Source of the DNA: DATFDN01 sp963767645
Lineage (GTDB): Bacteria > Pseudomonadota > Alphaproteobacteria > Acetobacterales > Acetobacteraceae
Assembly: GCA_963767645.1 (NCBI GenBank)
Contig: CAVYEW010000010.1
Span: forward strand, 248,001 to 312,000
Direction: 5' to 3'
Length of the DNA stretch: 64,000 bases
The position numbers and the translations under genes were made by a program. Shown piece after piece: positions 42,787 to 52,593 of the stretch. Positions within the stretch are counted from its first letter, which is position 1; the number at the start of each line of letters is the position of its first letter. The notes under the pieces were generated by a model, which saw only the letters and a list, made by a program, of their open reading frames with translations, was not told the DNA's origin and searched no databases.

Positions 42787-43933
42787 ATGCGCCTTGCGGT
42801 GCTGAAGGAACGACGCGCGTTTGAAACCCGCGTGGCGGCGACGCCAGAGACGGTGAAGCGCCTGATCGCCCTGGGGCTGACGATCGTCGTTGAGGCCGGA
42901 GCCGGCGAGCAGGCGGGGGTCGCCGATGCCGATTTCGCCGCGGCCGGCGCCGAGATCGCTCCCGACGCTCAGGCGGCGCTGTCGGGTACCGCCATCGTTT
43001 TCGCCGTCCAGATGCCGGAGCCTGAACAGCTTGCGCTGGTCCAGCCCAATACTCTGCTGGTCTGCATCGCCAATGCGCAGGGTGCGGGCGATGCTCTGGG
43101 GATACTGGCCGAGCGGCGCATCGACATTGCGGCGATGGAACTGCTGCCCCGCATCACCCGCGCGCAGTCCATGGATGTGCTGTCGAGCCAGGCCAACCTC
43201 GCCGGCTATCGCGCGGTGATCGAGGCCGCGGCCGCGTTCGAGCGCGGCTTCCCGATGATGATGACCGCAGCGGGCACGGTGCCGCCGGCCCGTGTCTTCA
43301 TCATCGGCGCCGGAGTCGCCGGGCTGCAGGCGATCGCCACGGCGCGCCGGATGGGCGCGATCGTCTCCGCGACCGATGTGCGGCCCGCCGCCAAGGAGGA
43401 GATCCGGTCCCTCGGGGCCGCCTTCGTCGGCGTGGAGGACGAGGAGACGGCCGCGCAGACCGGCGCCTATGCCCGCGAGATGTCAGAACTCGTTCCGGCG
43501 CAAGCAGGCGGAGCTGATGACCGCCACCGTCGCCAAGAACGACATCGTGATCTGCACCGCCCTGGTGATGGGCCGTGCCGCCCCGGTCATCGTGACCGAG
43601 CCGATGGTCGCCGGGATGCGGCCGGGCAGCGTGATCGTGGACCTTGCCGCCGACGCCGGAGGCAACTGCGCCGCCACCAAGCCCGGCGAGCGGGTCGTGA
43701 CCGACAATCACGTTAACGTGCTGGGTTGGCGCAACTGGCCGGGCCGCATCTCGGTTGCGTCCAGCGCGCTTTATGCACGCAACCTGATGACTTTCCTGAC
43801 CACGTTCTGGGACAAGGAGGCGGGTGCGCCGCGGCTGCCGGAGGACGACGAGATCGTGCGTGGCGTGCTCTTGACCCGTGCGGGTGCGGTGGTCCATCCG
43901 CAATTCGCGCAACCGGCATCCCAGGCCGCCTGA
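42787..43933 (+). pseudogene. pntAA: NAD(P) transhydrogenase subunit alpha 1 (PntAA) with a single frameshift
   Basis: NAD(H)-binding domain I of proton-translocating transhydrogenase. The first frame (42787 to about 43490) gives MRLAVLKERRAFETRVAATP, SQANLAGYRAVIEAA and VFIIGAGVAGLQAIATARRMG. After AYAREMSE the sequence continues in the +1 frame as FRRKQAELMTATVAKNDIVI and on to the normal end at 43933. The junction GAACTCGTTCCGGCGC has one base too many (about 43488-43494). Repaired, the protein has about 382 residues, matching the separate PntAA of R. rubrum. Either a real mutation or a sequence error; intact pntAB and pntB follow. Confidence 0.88.
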
Positions 43934-43949
43934 ATCTCCGGAGACGCCG

Positions 43950-44351
43950 ATGGACCCCAGCCAGATCGCCGACGAGGCTGCCCGTCTCGCCGCCCAAGCC
44001 AACGCGCTCGCCGCCCATGCCGGAACGATCGCCGTCGGCATCCCGGTGACGACGGCGCTCGCCGTCGGCGTACCGTTCATCTACCTGTTCGCGATCTTCG
44101 TGATGGCCTGCTTCGTCGGCTACTACGTGGTCTGGAACGTAACCCCGGCGCTGCATTCGCCGCTGATGGCGGTCACCAATGCGATCAGCTCGGTCATCGT
44201 CGTCGGCGCCATGCTGGCGACCGGGCTCGCCTTGAGCAACGTGTCCCGCGGGTTCGGCTTCGTCGCCGTGCTGCTGGCATCGGTGAACATCTTCGGCGGG
44301 TTTCTGGTCACGCATCGGATGCTGTCGATGTTCCGCCGGAAGCAAGGGTAG
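43950..44351 (+). CDS. pntAB: NAD(P) transhydrogenase subunit alpha 2 (PntAB)
   Basis: A 133-residue membrane part of domain II, with four hydrophobic segments (IYLFAIFVMACFVGYYVVW, MAVTNAISSVIVVGAMLA, VAVLLASVNIFGGFLVTHRM). The ATG at 43950 is 16 bp after the pntAA stop and is preceded by CGGAGA. Together with PntAA and PntB it forms the proton-driven NADH to NADPH converter. Confidence 0.93.
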   Translation: MDPSQIADEAARLAAQANALAAHAGTIAVGIPVTTALAVGVPFIYLFAIFVMACFVGYYVVWNVTPALHSPLMAVTNAISSVIVVGAMLATGLALSNVSRGFGFVAVLLASVNIFGGFLVTHRMLSMFRRKQG

Positions 44352-44360
44352 GGGGCGCCG

Positions 44361-45767
44361 ATGTCTCCGCACCTGACGGCCTTCTTCTATCTCGTTGCCG
44401 CCGTGCTGTTCGTGCTGGCGCTGCGCGGCCTCTCGAGCCCGGTCACGTCGCGCCAGGGCAACCGGCTCGGCATGATCGGTATGCTGGTCGCCGTGCTCGC
44501 CACGCTGATCGGCAACCAGATGTGGGCGAGCGGTTACGGGCTGATCGTGCTCGCCATCATCATCGGCGGCAGCATCGGCGCCTTCATCGCCATGCGCATC
44601 CAGATGACGGCGCTGCCGCAGCTGGTCGCCGCGTTCCACTCCCTGGTCGGGCTGGCCGCGGTGTTCGTCGCCGCGGCGGCGCTGAACGCGCCGCAGGCCT
44701 TCGGCATCGGCGTGCCGGGCGCCATCTACAGCGAGAGCCTAATCGAGATGTCGATCGGGCTGGCCATCGGCGCGATCACCTTCTCGGGCTCGCTGATCGC
44801 CTTCGCCAAGCTGCAGGCGCTCATGAAGGGGGCGCCGATCACTTTCCCGATGCAGCATTGGCTCAACCTCGCCCTGGGCTTGCTGGCCGTGGTGCTGATC
44901 GTGATTTTCGTCGGCACCGGCAGCCAGGCGGTGTTCTGGCTTTTGGCAGCGCTCGCTTTCGCGCTCGGCTTCCTCATCATCATCCCGATCGGCGGCGCCG
45001 ACATGCCGGTGGTGGTGTCGATGCTGAACAGCTATTCGGGCTGGGCGGCCTGCGGCATTGGCTTCACCATCCAGAACCTCGCGCTCATCATCACCGGATC
45101 GCTGGTCGGCGCCTCGGGCGCGATCCTCTCCTATGTGATGTGCAAGGGCATGAACCGCAGCATCCTCAACGTGCTGCTGGGCGGCTTCGGGTCGGAGAGC
45201 GGGGCGGCGGCAGTCGTTGGCGGGGCGGCGGTGGACCGCACGGTCAAGAGCGGCAACGCCGACGACGCAGCGTTCATCCTGAAGAACGCCTCGAAGGTCA
45301 TCATCGTGCCCGGCTACGGCATGGCGGTCGCCCAGGCGCAGCACGCGCTGCGCGAGATGGCGGATACGCTGAAGAACGAGGGAGTGGACGTGAAATACGC
45401 CATCCACCCCGTCGCGGGCCGGATGCCCGGCCACATGAACGTGCTGCTGGCCGAGGCGAACGTCCCCTATGACGAGGTGTTCGAGCTGGAGACGATCAAC
45501 AACGAATTCGCCACCGCCGACGTCGCCTATGTGATCGGCGCCAACGACGTGACCAATCCGGCCGCCAAGACCGACCGGTCCTCGCCGATCTACGGCATGC
45601 CGATCCTGGAAGTGGAGCGGGCGGGCACGGTGCTGTTCGTCAAGCGCTCCATGGCGTCGGGCTACGCGGGGGTGGAGAACGAGTTGTTCTTCCGCCCGAA
45701 CACCATGATGCTGTTCGGCGACGCGAAGAAGATGACCGAGGAGATCGTGCAGGCGCTCGGCCGTTGA
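44361..45767 (+). CDS. pntB: NAD(P) transhydrogenase subunit beta (PntB)
   Basis: A 468-residue beta subunit. The N-terminal membrane part (about 1-260) has eight or more helices, and the C-terminal NADP(H)-binding domain III includes VPGYGMAVAQAQHALREMAD, HPVAGRMPGHMNVLLAEA and VIGANDVTNPAAKTD. An AGGGGGCG precedes the ATG at 44361. The stop codon overlaps a TTG start of the following SDR gene. Confidence 0.96.
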   Translation: MSPHLTAFFYLVAAVLFVLALRGLSSPVTSRQGNRLGMIGMLVAVLATLIGNQMWASGYGLIVLAIIIGGSIGAFIAMRIQMTALPQLVAAFHSLVGLAAVFVAAAALNAPQAFGIGVPGAIYSESLIEMSIGLAIGAITFSGSLIAFAKLQALMKGAPITFPMQHWLNLALGLLAVVLIVIFVGTGSQAVFWLLAALAFALGFLIIIPIGGADMPVVVSMLNSYSGWAACGIGFTIQNLALIITGSLVGASGAILSYVMCKGMNRSILNVLLGGFGSESGAAAVVGGAAVDRTVKSGNADDAAFILKNASKVIIVPGYGMAVAQAQHALREMADTLKNEGVDVKYAIHPVAGRMPGHMNVLLAEANVPYDEVFELETINNEFATADVAYVIGANDVTNPAAKTDRSSPIYGMPILEVERAGTVLFVKRSMASGYAGVENELFFRPNTMMLFGDAKKMTEEIVQALGR

Positions 45768-46471
45768 CCGCGGAGCGCCGCGTCGCGCTGGTGACGGGCG
45801 CGGCGCGGGGAATCGGTGCCGGGATCGCCGCCCGGCTGGCGGCGGACGGGTTCCTTGTGGTGGCGGCCGATGTGGAGATTGCATCGGCACCTTCGGGCAG
45901 CCGGACGGTGGTCTGCGATGTGGGCGAGGAGGCCGAGGTGGCCCGCGTGGTCGCGGGAATCGCCGCCGAGGAGGGCCGGCTCGACGCGGTGGTCTGCAAC
46001 GCCGGCATCATGATCCGCAAGCCGCTAAACACGTTGAGCCTGGGCGAGTGGTCGCGCGTGCTGGCCGTCAATCTGACCAGCACCTTCCTGCTGGTTCGCG
46101 AGGCCGAGGCGCTGCTGCGGACGGCACGGGGCGCGGTGGTGACGATCGCCTCGACGCGCGCGCATATGTCGGAGCCGGACACCGAGGCTTATGCGGCATC
46201 CAAGGGCGGGCTGCTGGCGCTGACCCACGCGCTCGCCGTCAGTCTCGGGCCAGAGATCCGCGTCAACTGCATCAGCCCCGGCTGGATCTTCACCAAGGGC
46301 CCGGCACCCGGCGCGGCGGATCACGCGCAACACCCGGCCGGGCGCGTCGGCACGGTAGCCGACGTGGCGGCACTGGCGTCCTATCTGGTGGGCGAAGAGA
46401 GCGGCTTCGTCACGGGCGCGGAGTTCGTCATCGACGGCGGGATGACGCGGAAGATGATCTACGTGGAATAG
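45764..46471 (+). CDS. SDR-family oxidoreductase coupled to pntB
   Basis: A 235-residue short-chain dehydrogenase: TGAARGIGAGIAARL at about 10-24, CNAGIMIRKP and the catalytic YAASKGGLLALTHAL (about 143-157). The strand-2 Asp (VVAADVEI) indicates NAD(H). The start is a TTG overlapping the pntB stop (TTGA at 45764-45767), so it is the last gene of the pnt operon and might use the nucleotide pool it controls. Substrate unknown. Confidence 0.88.
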   Translation: MTAERRVALVTGAARGIGAGIAARLAADGFLVVAADVEIASAPSGSRTVVCDVGEEAEVARVVAGIAAEEGRLDAVVCNAGIMIRKPLNTLSLGEWSRVLAVNLTSTFLLVREAEALLRTARGAVVTIASTRAHMSEPDTEAYAASKGGLLALTHALAVSLGPEIRVNCISPGWIFTKGPAPGAADHAQHPAGRVGTVADVAALASYLVGEESGFVTGAEFVIDGGMTRKMIYVE

Positions 46472-46554
46472 CGTTCCTCGCGGAGTGACGCCGCGCGCTA
46501 GGGAGGACGGACAGGGGGCGCTCTGGCAGAGATCGGCTGCCGCCGCCGGCTCAG

Positions 46555-47928
46555 CTATCCGCTGATCCATTCCGCCAGGGGCCGGATGCGTTGTTCGACC
46601 GAGAAGTGCTCGGCAACGACCTGCAAGCCTGCTTGTTCCATCCGCCGGCGCCGGTCCGCATCTTCGAGGATCGCTACGAGTTCGGCAGCAAAGGCATCGC
46701 CGATCGGCGCTACGGTCACGGCGTCCTCAACCAGCTTGCGTATCCCGAGCACACCGGTTTCGGTTGCCACGCAGGCGCGTCCGTGCGCCAAGGCTTCGAC
46801 CAGTTTGATCTTCATGCCCGTCCCTACGCGCAGGGGCACGATGCAGGCTTCCGCGGCCCCATATTCCTCTGTCAAGTCCGGAACGACGCCGCGGAACACC
46901 ACTCCTGGAACGTCCGGAAACTCGGATCGCAAGGGTCGGCATGCCGTGCCGCACACATGGACTTGCGCATGCGGAAGGCGGGCAACAACCGTTGGCCACA
47001 CCGTCGTCAGAAACAGGCGCATGCCGTCGAGGTTTGGCAGGATCTGGGTACCGACAAAGAGAACCCGTCCCGCTTTCTGTGCGGTCCGGCTCCGTACCGG
47101 GGCTGCCATGTGAGGGATGGAAAGGATCGTCTTGCCGTGGGTCACGGCTTCGAGCAGCGCTGCTTCGTCCGGTTGAATGGCGACGACGAGATCGGCGCGC
47201 TGCAGGAGGGCTATCTCCTGCTCGAACGTGATCGGCGATGCGTCAAGCGCTTCACCGATCCGTTGGATCTGCGCCTGCCGCCGCGAGAGCAGATCGTGCA
47301 TAATCACGAAGCGCTTCTTGCTGCAATCTTCAGATCCGCCGAACCCCTGACAAAGAAAGGCGTAGTTGACGCCAACCGCAGCGCCATCGGACGCACGCTC
47401 GACCCTTGCTATATACGCCGTTTCGGCGGCATCGGCGAGACCGGTGTCCCAGGCTCGGAATGCGTCCGGCCGTCTTTTGCGTCGGCGCTCGGCGAAGGTC
47501 TCGACCAAGCCCAGACGCGATCCGATCGCTCGGTCGAGGAACTCCACGCCCGCATCCAGCCACCCGCGCAGGGAATTCGTCCGCAGGTAAAGGCGCCCGA
47601 TCCGCAAATAGCCCGGGGCGATGTACTCGACGCCTCGGGGAATGCCAGATTGAAGGACAAAGAATGGCCGCTTGGAGTCCCGCAAGCCAGCGGTGACATG
47701 GACCCGCATGCCAATGCCGTTAGCATCCAAGCCCTGGAACAAGGCCGCGAGATAGGAGGTGGAGCCGCCCAGGCCGGAAAACGGCGGCTCCCTGCATATA
47801 AGATCGACAGAAAGGCGGCGGCGCGGCCGGTCAGAGAGGTGCGGCGCCGCTTCCGTATGCTTGTTCGCACCGACGCTGGCGCGAAACTTGAGGGCGGTCC
47901 ACCGCAGGGTGGGCTGGCCGGCTGTCAC
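46555..47928 (-). CDS. GT-B glycosyltransferase (group 1) of EPS locus
   Basis: A 457-residue glycosyltransferase. The C-terminal Glycos_transf_1 domain shows RVLFVGTQILPNLDGMRLFL, GVVFRGVVPDLTEEYGAAEA and the nucleotide-sugar Glu motif VPLRVGTGMKIKLVEALAHG at about 370-390. The N-terminal acceptor domain starts near VDLICREPPFSGLGGSTSYL. The annotated start is a GTG at 47928 with a weak site; a later start is possible because the first 35 residues lack similarity. It probably acts at the cytoplasmic membrane on lipid-linked sugars. Confidence 0.85.
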   Translation of the reverse strand: MTAGQPTLRWTALKFRASVGANKHTEAAPHLSDRPRRRLSVDLICREPPFSGLGGSTSYLAALFQGLDANGIGMRVHVTAGLRDSKRPFFVLQSGIPRGVEYIAPGYLRIGRLYLRTNSLRGWLDAGVEFLDRAIGSRLGLVETFAERRRKRRPDAFRAWDTGLADAAETAYIARVERASDGAAVGVNYAFLCQGFGGSEDCSKKRFVIMHDLLSRRQAQIQRIGEALDASPITFEQEIALLQRADLVVAIQPDEAALLEAVTHGKTILSIPHMAAPVRSRTAQKAGRVLFVGTQILPNLDGMRLFLTTVWPTVVARLPHAQVHVCGTACRPLRSEFPDVPGVVFRGVVPDLTEEYGAAEACIVPLRVGTGMKIKLVEALAHGRACVATETGVLGIRKLVEDAVTVAPIGDAFAAELVAILEDADRRRRMEQAGLQVVAEHFSVEQRIRPLAEWISG

Positions 47929-48576
47929 GGCTCTGCAAATGTGGCCGCGCTTCGGCCCAACTCGTCTCGCATCCTATTCACTCCAACATCATGCGCGAAC
48001 GCTTGTGGTCGGTCTTCCCATTTCTGTTCGGCCATTCCTTGCGCTTTGCCTGGAAGCGGCGCGCCGATCGGGCCCGTCTCCGGCATACGCACCCACGCCG
48101 TCGCCTCAGACGGCAAGTAGAACGATGGAGCGGCCATCCAAGACCGCGGCCGCCGAGAGGGTCTCAATTCCTGGCAACAGGCAGGGCGTCTCCCCGTGGA
48201 CCCGTTGATCCACCAGGTCCCACCGATATTGGTGGAAATTCTGCTTCAGGGAATGAAAGAGCAATCCCTGCGCGGCACCAAGATACTGGCAATGGCGGAC
48301 ACCTCCATGATGCGCCGCTACATCCGGGGCTGAGCCCCGCGGCTACGCCCGCCAGCCGTTTCCCGTCCCACCGGCGCCCTGGTACTCGCCGGTTGCGCAC
48401 CAGGACGAGGGAGTTCCGATCGAAGCCGCTGAGCGTGGGGTCGAACCGGGCGCCGAACTGGCTGCTCTCGGTCCGATTCTCCTCGCCGATGTCGCTCGCA
48501 GCAACCACACGCTCACGGAACGCGTAAGCTTCGGGTCCTGGACGATACGCGGCCGAGCAACGTCAGCCGAATGGCC
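47929..48576. other. Gene-free or degenerate stretch in the EPS locus
   Basis: About 650 bp where I can support no gene. A minus-strand frame (48508-48164) and a plus-strand frame ending near 48333 (ILVEILLQGMKEQSLRG) look mildly protein-like but lack signatures. It may hold a decayed EPS gene together with the promoter of the glycosyltransferase. Confidence 0.5.
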
Positions 48577-49593
48577 TCAGGCACGCGCAGGCACTAGCGG
48601 CTCGCCGCTCCGTGGCAGCAGGGGAGAGTTCAGGGCCGGACGCGCCTCCCGCTGGATTTTTTGGAAATAAGAAATCGTCTGTCGCAGGCCGTCCAGCAGC
48701 GACACCGAAGGTCGCCAATCCAGCAGATGCTGAGCCCTGGTAATGTCCGGACAGCGCTGCACGGGATCGTCCTGCGGCAGCGGCCGCATGACGAGCGCCG
48801 ACCGGGAGCCGGTGAGCCGGATTACCAGCTCGGCCATTTCCCGAATGGAGATCTCATGAGGATTGCCAAGGTTAATCGGTCCGGTCAGGTCATCGTCCGC
48901 CGCCATCAGTCGCACCAGGCCGTCCACAAGATCATTGACGTAGCAGAAGGCCCGCGTCTGAGTGCCCTCGCCGTAGATCGTAATCGCCTCGCCGGAAAGC
49001 GCCTGCACGATGAAATTGGATACGACTCGACCATCATTGGGGTGCATGTACGGGCCATAGGTGTTGAAGATGCGGGCCACCTTGATGCGGGTGCGGTGCT
49101 GACGGTGGTAATCGAAGAACAACGTCTCCGCGCACCGTTTGCCCTCATCATAGCAGGCGCGCGGTCCGAATGGGTTGACGTTGCCGCGGTAATCCTCCGT
49201 CTGAGGGTGCACCGTCGGATCCCCGTAGACCTCGCTCGTTGAGGCTTGGAGAATTTTAGCACCGGTGCGCTTGGCCAAGCCCAGCATGTTGATGGCCCCC
49301 ATGACGCTGGTCTTGGTTGTCTGAACCGGATCGTATTGATAGTGAATTGGCGAGGCCGGGCAGGCCAAATTATAGATTTGGTCGATTTCCACATAAAGCG
49401 GGAAGGTGATGTCGTGACGCAGGATCTCGAAATGCGTATGATCAAGCAGATCCGCGATATTCAACCGCGAGCCGGTAAAGTAGTTATCGACACACAATAC
49501 TTCACAACCATCCCGGAGCAGTCTCCTACAAAGATGGGAGCCAATGAAGCCTGCCCCGCCGGTAACAAGCACTCTATGCTGAACCCGCTTCAC
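48577..49593 (-). CDS. UDP-glucuronate decarboxylase-type NAD-dependent epimerase
   Basis: Extended SDR (338 residues) of the UDP-xylose synthase (UXS) family, which makes UDP-xylose from UDP-glucuronate for EPS. The NAD site RVLVTGGAGFIGSHLCRRLL, substrate motifs NLACPASPIHYQYDPVQTTK and STSEVYGDP, catalytic YDEGKR and FNTYGPYMHPNDGRVVSNFI are diagnostic. Start taken as the GTG at 49593 with AGGGA upstream; an in-frame ATG at 49629 would add 12 residues. It is preceded by the broken sugar transferase on the same strand. Confidence 0.9.
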   Translation of the reverse strand: MKRVQHRVLVTGGAGFIGSHLCRRLLRDGCEVLCVDNYFTGSRLNIADLLDHTHFEILRHDITFPLYVEIDQIYNLACPASPIHYQYDPVQTTKTSVMGAINMLGLAKRTGAKILQASTSEVYGDPTVHPQTEDYRGNVNPFGPRACYDEGKRCAETLFFDYHRQHRTRIKVARIFNTYGPYMHPNDGRVVSNFIVQALSGEAITIYGEGTQTRAFCYVNDLVDGLVRLMAADDDLTGPINLGNPHEISIREMAELVIRLTGSRSALVMRPLPQDDPVQRCPDITRAQHLLDWRPSVSLLDGLRQTISYFQKIQREARPALNSPLLPRSGEPLVPARA

Positions 49594-49815
49594 TTTCAAT
49601 TCCCTATTCCGGTTTGCGCAAGTCCTCATTTTGATTACATGCGCGACAGTCCGACAAGGCCCTTTTGAAACCCGCATCGTCCTCCATCTATAGCCTCCGG
49701 CGAAACCGACTGACGCTGCCGGCACGAATGCGAGACGGTCATCGAAACCGCCGCATCTCCACGCAGCCGATCTCGATGCTGAGATGCCACATGCCGCCTT
49801 GTTCCGTTGTGCTGC

Positions 49816-51307
49816 TCAGAAGGCGTTCTTCCGATCGAGCAAGAGCCTGAGCGGTGTGATCAGCAGGATCCGGAGGTCAAGCCAAATTGACCAATTCTCG
49901 ATGTAGTCGATATCGTAGGCAACACGCCGCTGGATCTGTTCGGCCGTCTCGGTGGCGCCACGGAGCCCTTTGACCTGTGCCCACCCCGTTATGCCGGCTT
50001 CACCCGGTGGCGGTGACTGTATTCGGCGACGATATCGCTGCCCAGGCGGTCTTCGGTGCGCATCACCACCGGGTGCGGCCGTGGGCCAACCAGCGACATC
50101 TCGCCGCGCAGGACGTTGAGGAGTTGCGGCAGTTCGTCGAGGCTGGATTGCCGCAGGAATTGTCCAACCCGCGTCACTCGCGCATCGTTTCGCCGAGCCT
50201 GCTGGGCTCCGCTTGCGGCCGAAGCGCCAGTCCAAACCATGGTACGGAACTTGAACATATCGAACTCGGTGTTGTTCCATCCATGGCGTCTCTGTCGGAA
50301 GATGACGGGTCCGGCGCTGTCGAGCTTGATTGCCACGGCGATGGCGGCGAACAAGGGAGCCGCGAGCAGCAGCAGGAGCACGGTCAGCAAGCGGTCCTCG
50401 ACTATTTTGAGGATGAGGTTCCCGGTTCCGGATCGGTCGATTTGCCAGCAAAGTGAACGCGAAGCCGCCGAGTTGACGGACTTGGCTGTGTACAAGGCCG
50501 ACACTGATCTCTGGCGGGCAGAGGCCCCACCTGGACATCGAGTGCCTTCAGCGCGCGGGTAATCTCGATAGCACGGTCAAGTCGGTCCGGAGGCAATGCG
50601 ATGATGGCCAGGTCAATGGGACTTTGCCGGCCCAGGGTGACGAGGTGGCTGAGCGTGGCGTCCGAGCCATTGCGCTCGTCGCCGAATACGCCGACGATGT
50701 CCAGGCTTTGCCCAGACGCTGTCCGCAGCTGCGTGGCAAGCAGCTCTCCGAGCCGGCAATCGCCGACGATCGCCACGCGCTCGCGCAATTCGCCCCGGCC
50801 TTGCAGCGCGGCCACGCTCTGCGCCATCGCCAGGCGACCGGCCATGAGGCCGGCGAAGGCCAGCCCGCACCAGGTGACGAACCAAGTGCGGGGCAGGAGG
50901 GGGAGCGAGCGTGAGAGATAGCCGTAAGCCAGGAGCAGGCCGGCCAGCAACGCCATCCTCATCGACACCGACCGGAGGACTTCGCGGCTGTCGGCAAGGC
51001 AGCTGCACGTCACCAGCGCGGGATCCCGCAGGATCAGCGGGCCGACTATGATGCCGAACAGGGTGATCCCGTCTCCTCCGTCGATGAACAGCCGGGACTC
51101 TACGCCACCGCTCGATTGCACCGCGAGACTGTGCAGTATTGCCGAAAACCATGCCGCGAGCAGGATCGCGAGGACATCCCAGATCATCAGGAGGTCATTT
51201 ACGACGGGAACGAGATCTGAGCGGATTTGCAAATGGCGGCTATGTCGCTTCCAATGAGATGCCGCGACAGAGAGCTGATCCAAGCCCGCTTGAGTCTCAA
51301 TACTCAT
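49816..51307 (-). pseudogene. Undecaprenyl-phosphate sugar phosphotransferase, three frameshifts
   Basis: Polyprenyl glycosylphosphotransferase (WcaJ/ExoY type) that starts EPS repeat units. The N-terminal half (51307 to about 50510) has four membrane segments (VVNDLLMIWDVLAILLAAW) and a Rossmann-like domain (RVAIVGDCRLGELLATQL). A shift near 50508 leads to VGLVHSQVRQLGGFAFTLLA, a second near 50430 to the catalytic core (LILKIVEDRLLTVLLLLLA, RQRRHGWNNTEFDMFKFRTM, DELPQLLNVLRGEMSLVGPR) and a third near 49995 to GITGWAQVKGLRGATETAEQ and the end. All conserved parts are present and in order. The third shift looks like a lost G at CCGGCATAA. Confidence 0.85.
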
Positions 51308-51694
51308 CTTCGTGGATCACATCCGCTTTCTCGAAACGAGATTAATGTGATTTTAACGACAGATCAACGCTTTTATTAAGTAAACTATTAAAACTATTAC
51401 GATTTATCATCATAAAGGATGGTTTCGCTGAAAGCCGCAGGACGCCGCGCCCACGCGGTGCCCCGTTCGTCGTGGCACCTCTTAAGATCAAGCAGGCCGA
51501 GAACCCAAAGCCATGCTGCACGTCGGATGGTGATGCCATCAGGGAGCGTCTGTGCCGGCGCGACGGCCTGCCACTGGGCATTGTCGGATCGTTGCTGATC
51601 GCATAATGGGCGCCAGACTGTCGCGCTCCCGGCGCAGCCGCTTTTGCGGCGCGGGCGGTCAGTTCGCGCCGCTTCGTACGCGTCGGACCATACC
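51308..51694. other. Leader region of the sugar transferase with AT-rich island
   Basis: No gene found in these 387 bp. The part at about 51340-51425 is strikingly AT-rich for this genome (for example TTTTATTAAGTAAACTATT) and lies upstream of the minus-strand sugar transferase. On that strand TTGATC and TAATCT are 17 bp apart, a possible sigma-70-type promoter. The rest is ordinary GC-rich sequence. Confidence 0.4.
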
Positions 51695-52414
51695 TCAGCG
51701 CGCCCTGCGGCTCCGACTCCCGAAGCGGACCTTGTGCTTGTTCAGCACCACACCGAGCAACTTCTCGGCGCCAGCAAGCCGATCAATGGTCTGGCGCGCC
51801 GTGTCGAATGCCTTGCCTCGCGTCCGTTGCGATTTCGCGATTAGGACGTAACCGTCAGCATGACGGGCGAGAGCGGCGGCTTCGGGGTGGGTCGCCAGAG
51901 AGGGGCTGTCGATCACCACCAGGCTAAACATCCGCCGCGCTTCCGCAAGCACCTCGGCCCACGGCTCGTCGAAATACGCTGTAAACTCGGGCGAGGCGGG
52001 CGGACGGGCGAAAAACAGGTTCGGCATTCCTGCAAGGCGGCAGATGGCGCTTTCGATCGAGCGGTCGGCAGGGCGCGCGGGCGCTGTCAACAGATCCATC
52101 CTGGATGCCACCCGCGCCGCCGGCCGATGCCCGGCATCCAGGAGCAGCACCGGCCCGCGCGCCCTTTGCGCGACGAGCAGGGCGAACTGGGCGGCAATGT
52201 GGGACGTCCCGGCGCCCGGGGAGGTCGCGGTAAATTGTATAACCCGCGGAACGGAAAACGGCAGGAGACGAGCGATCCCCTGGTACAGCAAGGTAATCTC
52301 CGGCCAGGACTTTTCCGTATCGAGATGAAGCCGTAGTTCCCTGGCCCTGTCGAGATCGACGCCAGACGGCAATTTACTGAGAGCGATGCTGGATGGTTGT
52401 TCGCCGCTGCCCAT
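51695..52414 (-). CDS. CpsD/CapB-like ATPase with degenerate nucleotide site
   Basis: A 239-residue protein with the fold of the cytoplasmic kinase half of Wzz/BY-kinases. At the P-loop it reads TATSPGAGTSHIAAQFALL, so the Walker A Lys is Thr; at Walker A' it reads VLLLDAGHRPAARV, where the second Asp is Gly. The third motif LVVIDSPSLATHPEAAALA is present. There is no Tyr-rich tail. It is therefore probably a regulatory or inactive relative of the kinase at 1-1673. The ATG at 52414 has AAGGGA upstream, and the gene is transcribed divergently from the acyltransferase gene. Confidence 0.82.
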   Translation of the reverse strand: MGSGEQPSSIALSKLPSGVDLDRARELRLHLDTEKSWPEITLLYQGIARLLPFSVPRVIQFTATSPGAGTSHIAAQFALLVAQRARGPVLLLDAGHRPAARVASRMDLLTAPARPADRSIESAICRLAGMPNLFFARPPASPEFTAYFDEPWAEVLAEARRMFSLVVIDSPSLATHPEAAALARHADGYVLIAKSQRTRGKAFDTARQTIDRLAGAEKLLGVVLNKHKVRFGSRSRRAR

Positions 52415-52593
52415 GAACTGTCCCTTGTCAACTGCCCTTTGTCATCCAGTCGGGCGACGATTGTGCCAAAATCCTTGGTTTTGTGAAAGGATATCACTAT
52501 ACGGGACGGAGCGGGCGTAAGCGCGGCTTTTTTACGCTTGTTGGACGTGCGATTCAGCCGCGGACGCATTAGGCCGGAAGCGCTCTGCCCGTT

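Noticed and set aside
43488..43494. Programmed frameshift in pntAA
   Set aside because: No slippery heptamer or downstream pseudoknot visible; a plain one-base insertion explains it.
46591..48120. 509-codon plus-strand open frame
   Set aside because: Antisense to the glycosyltransferase; no recognisable domain.
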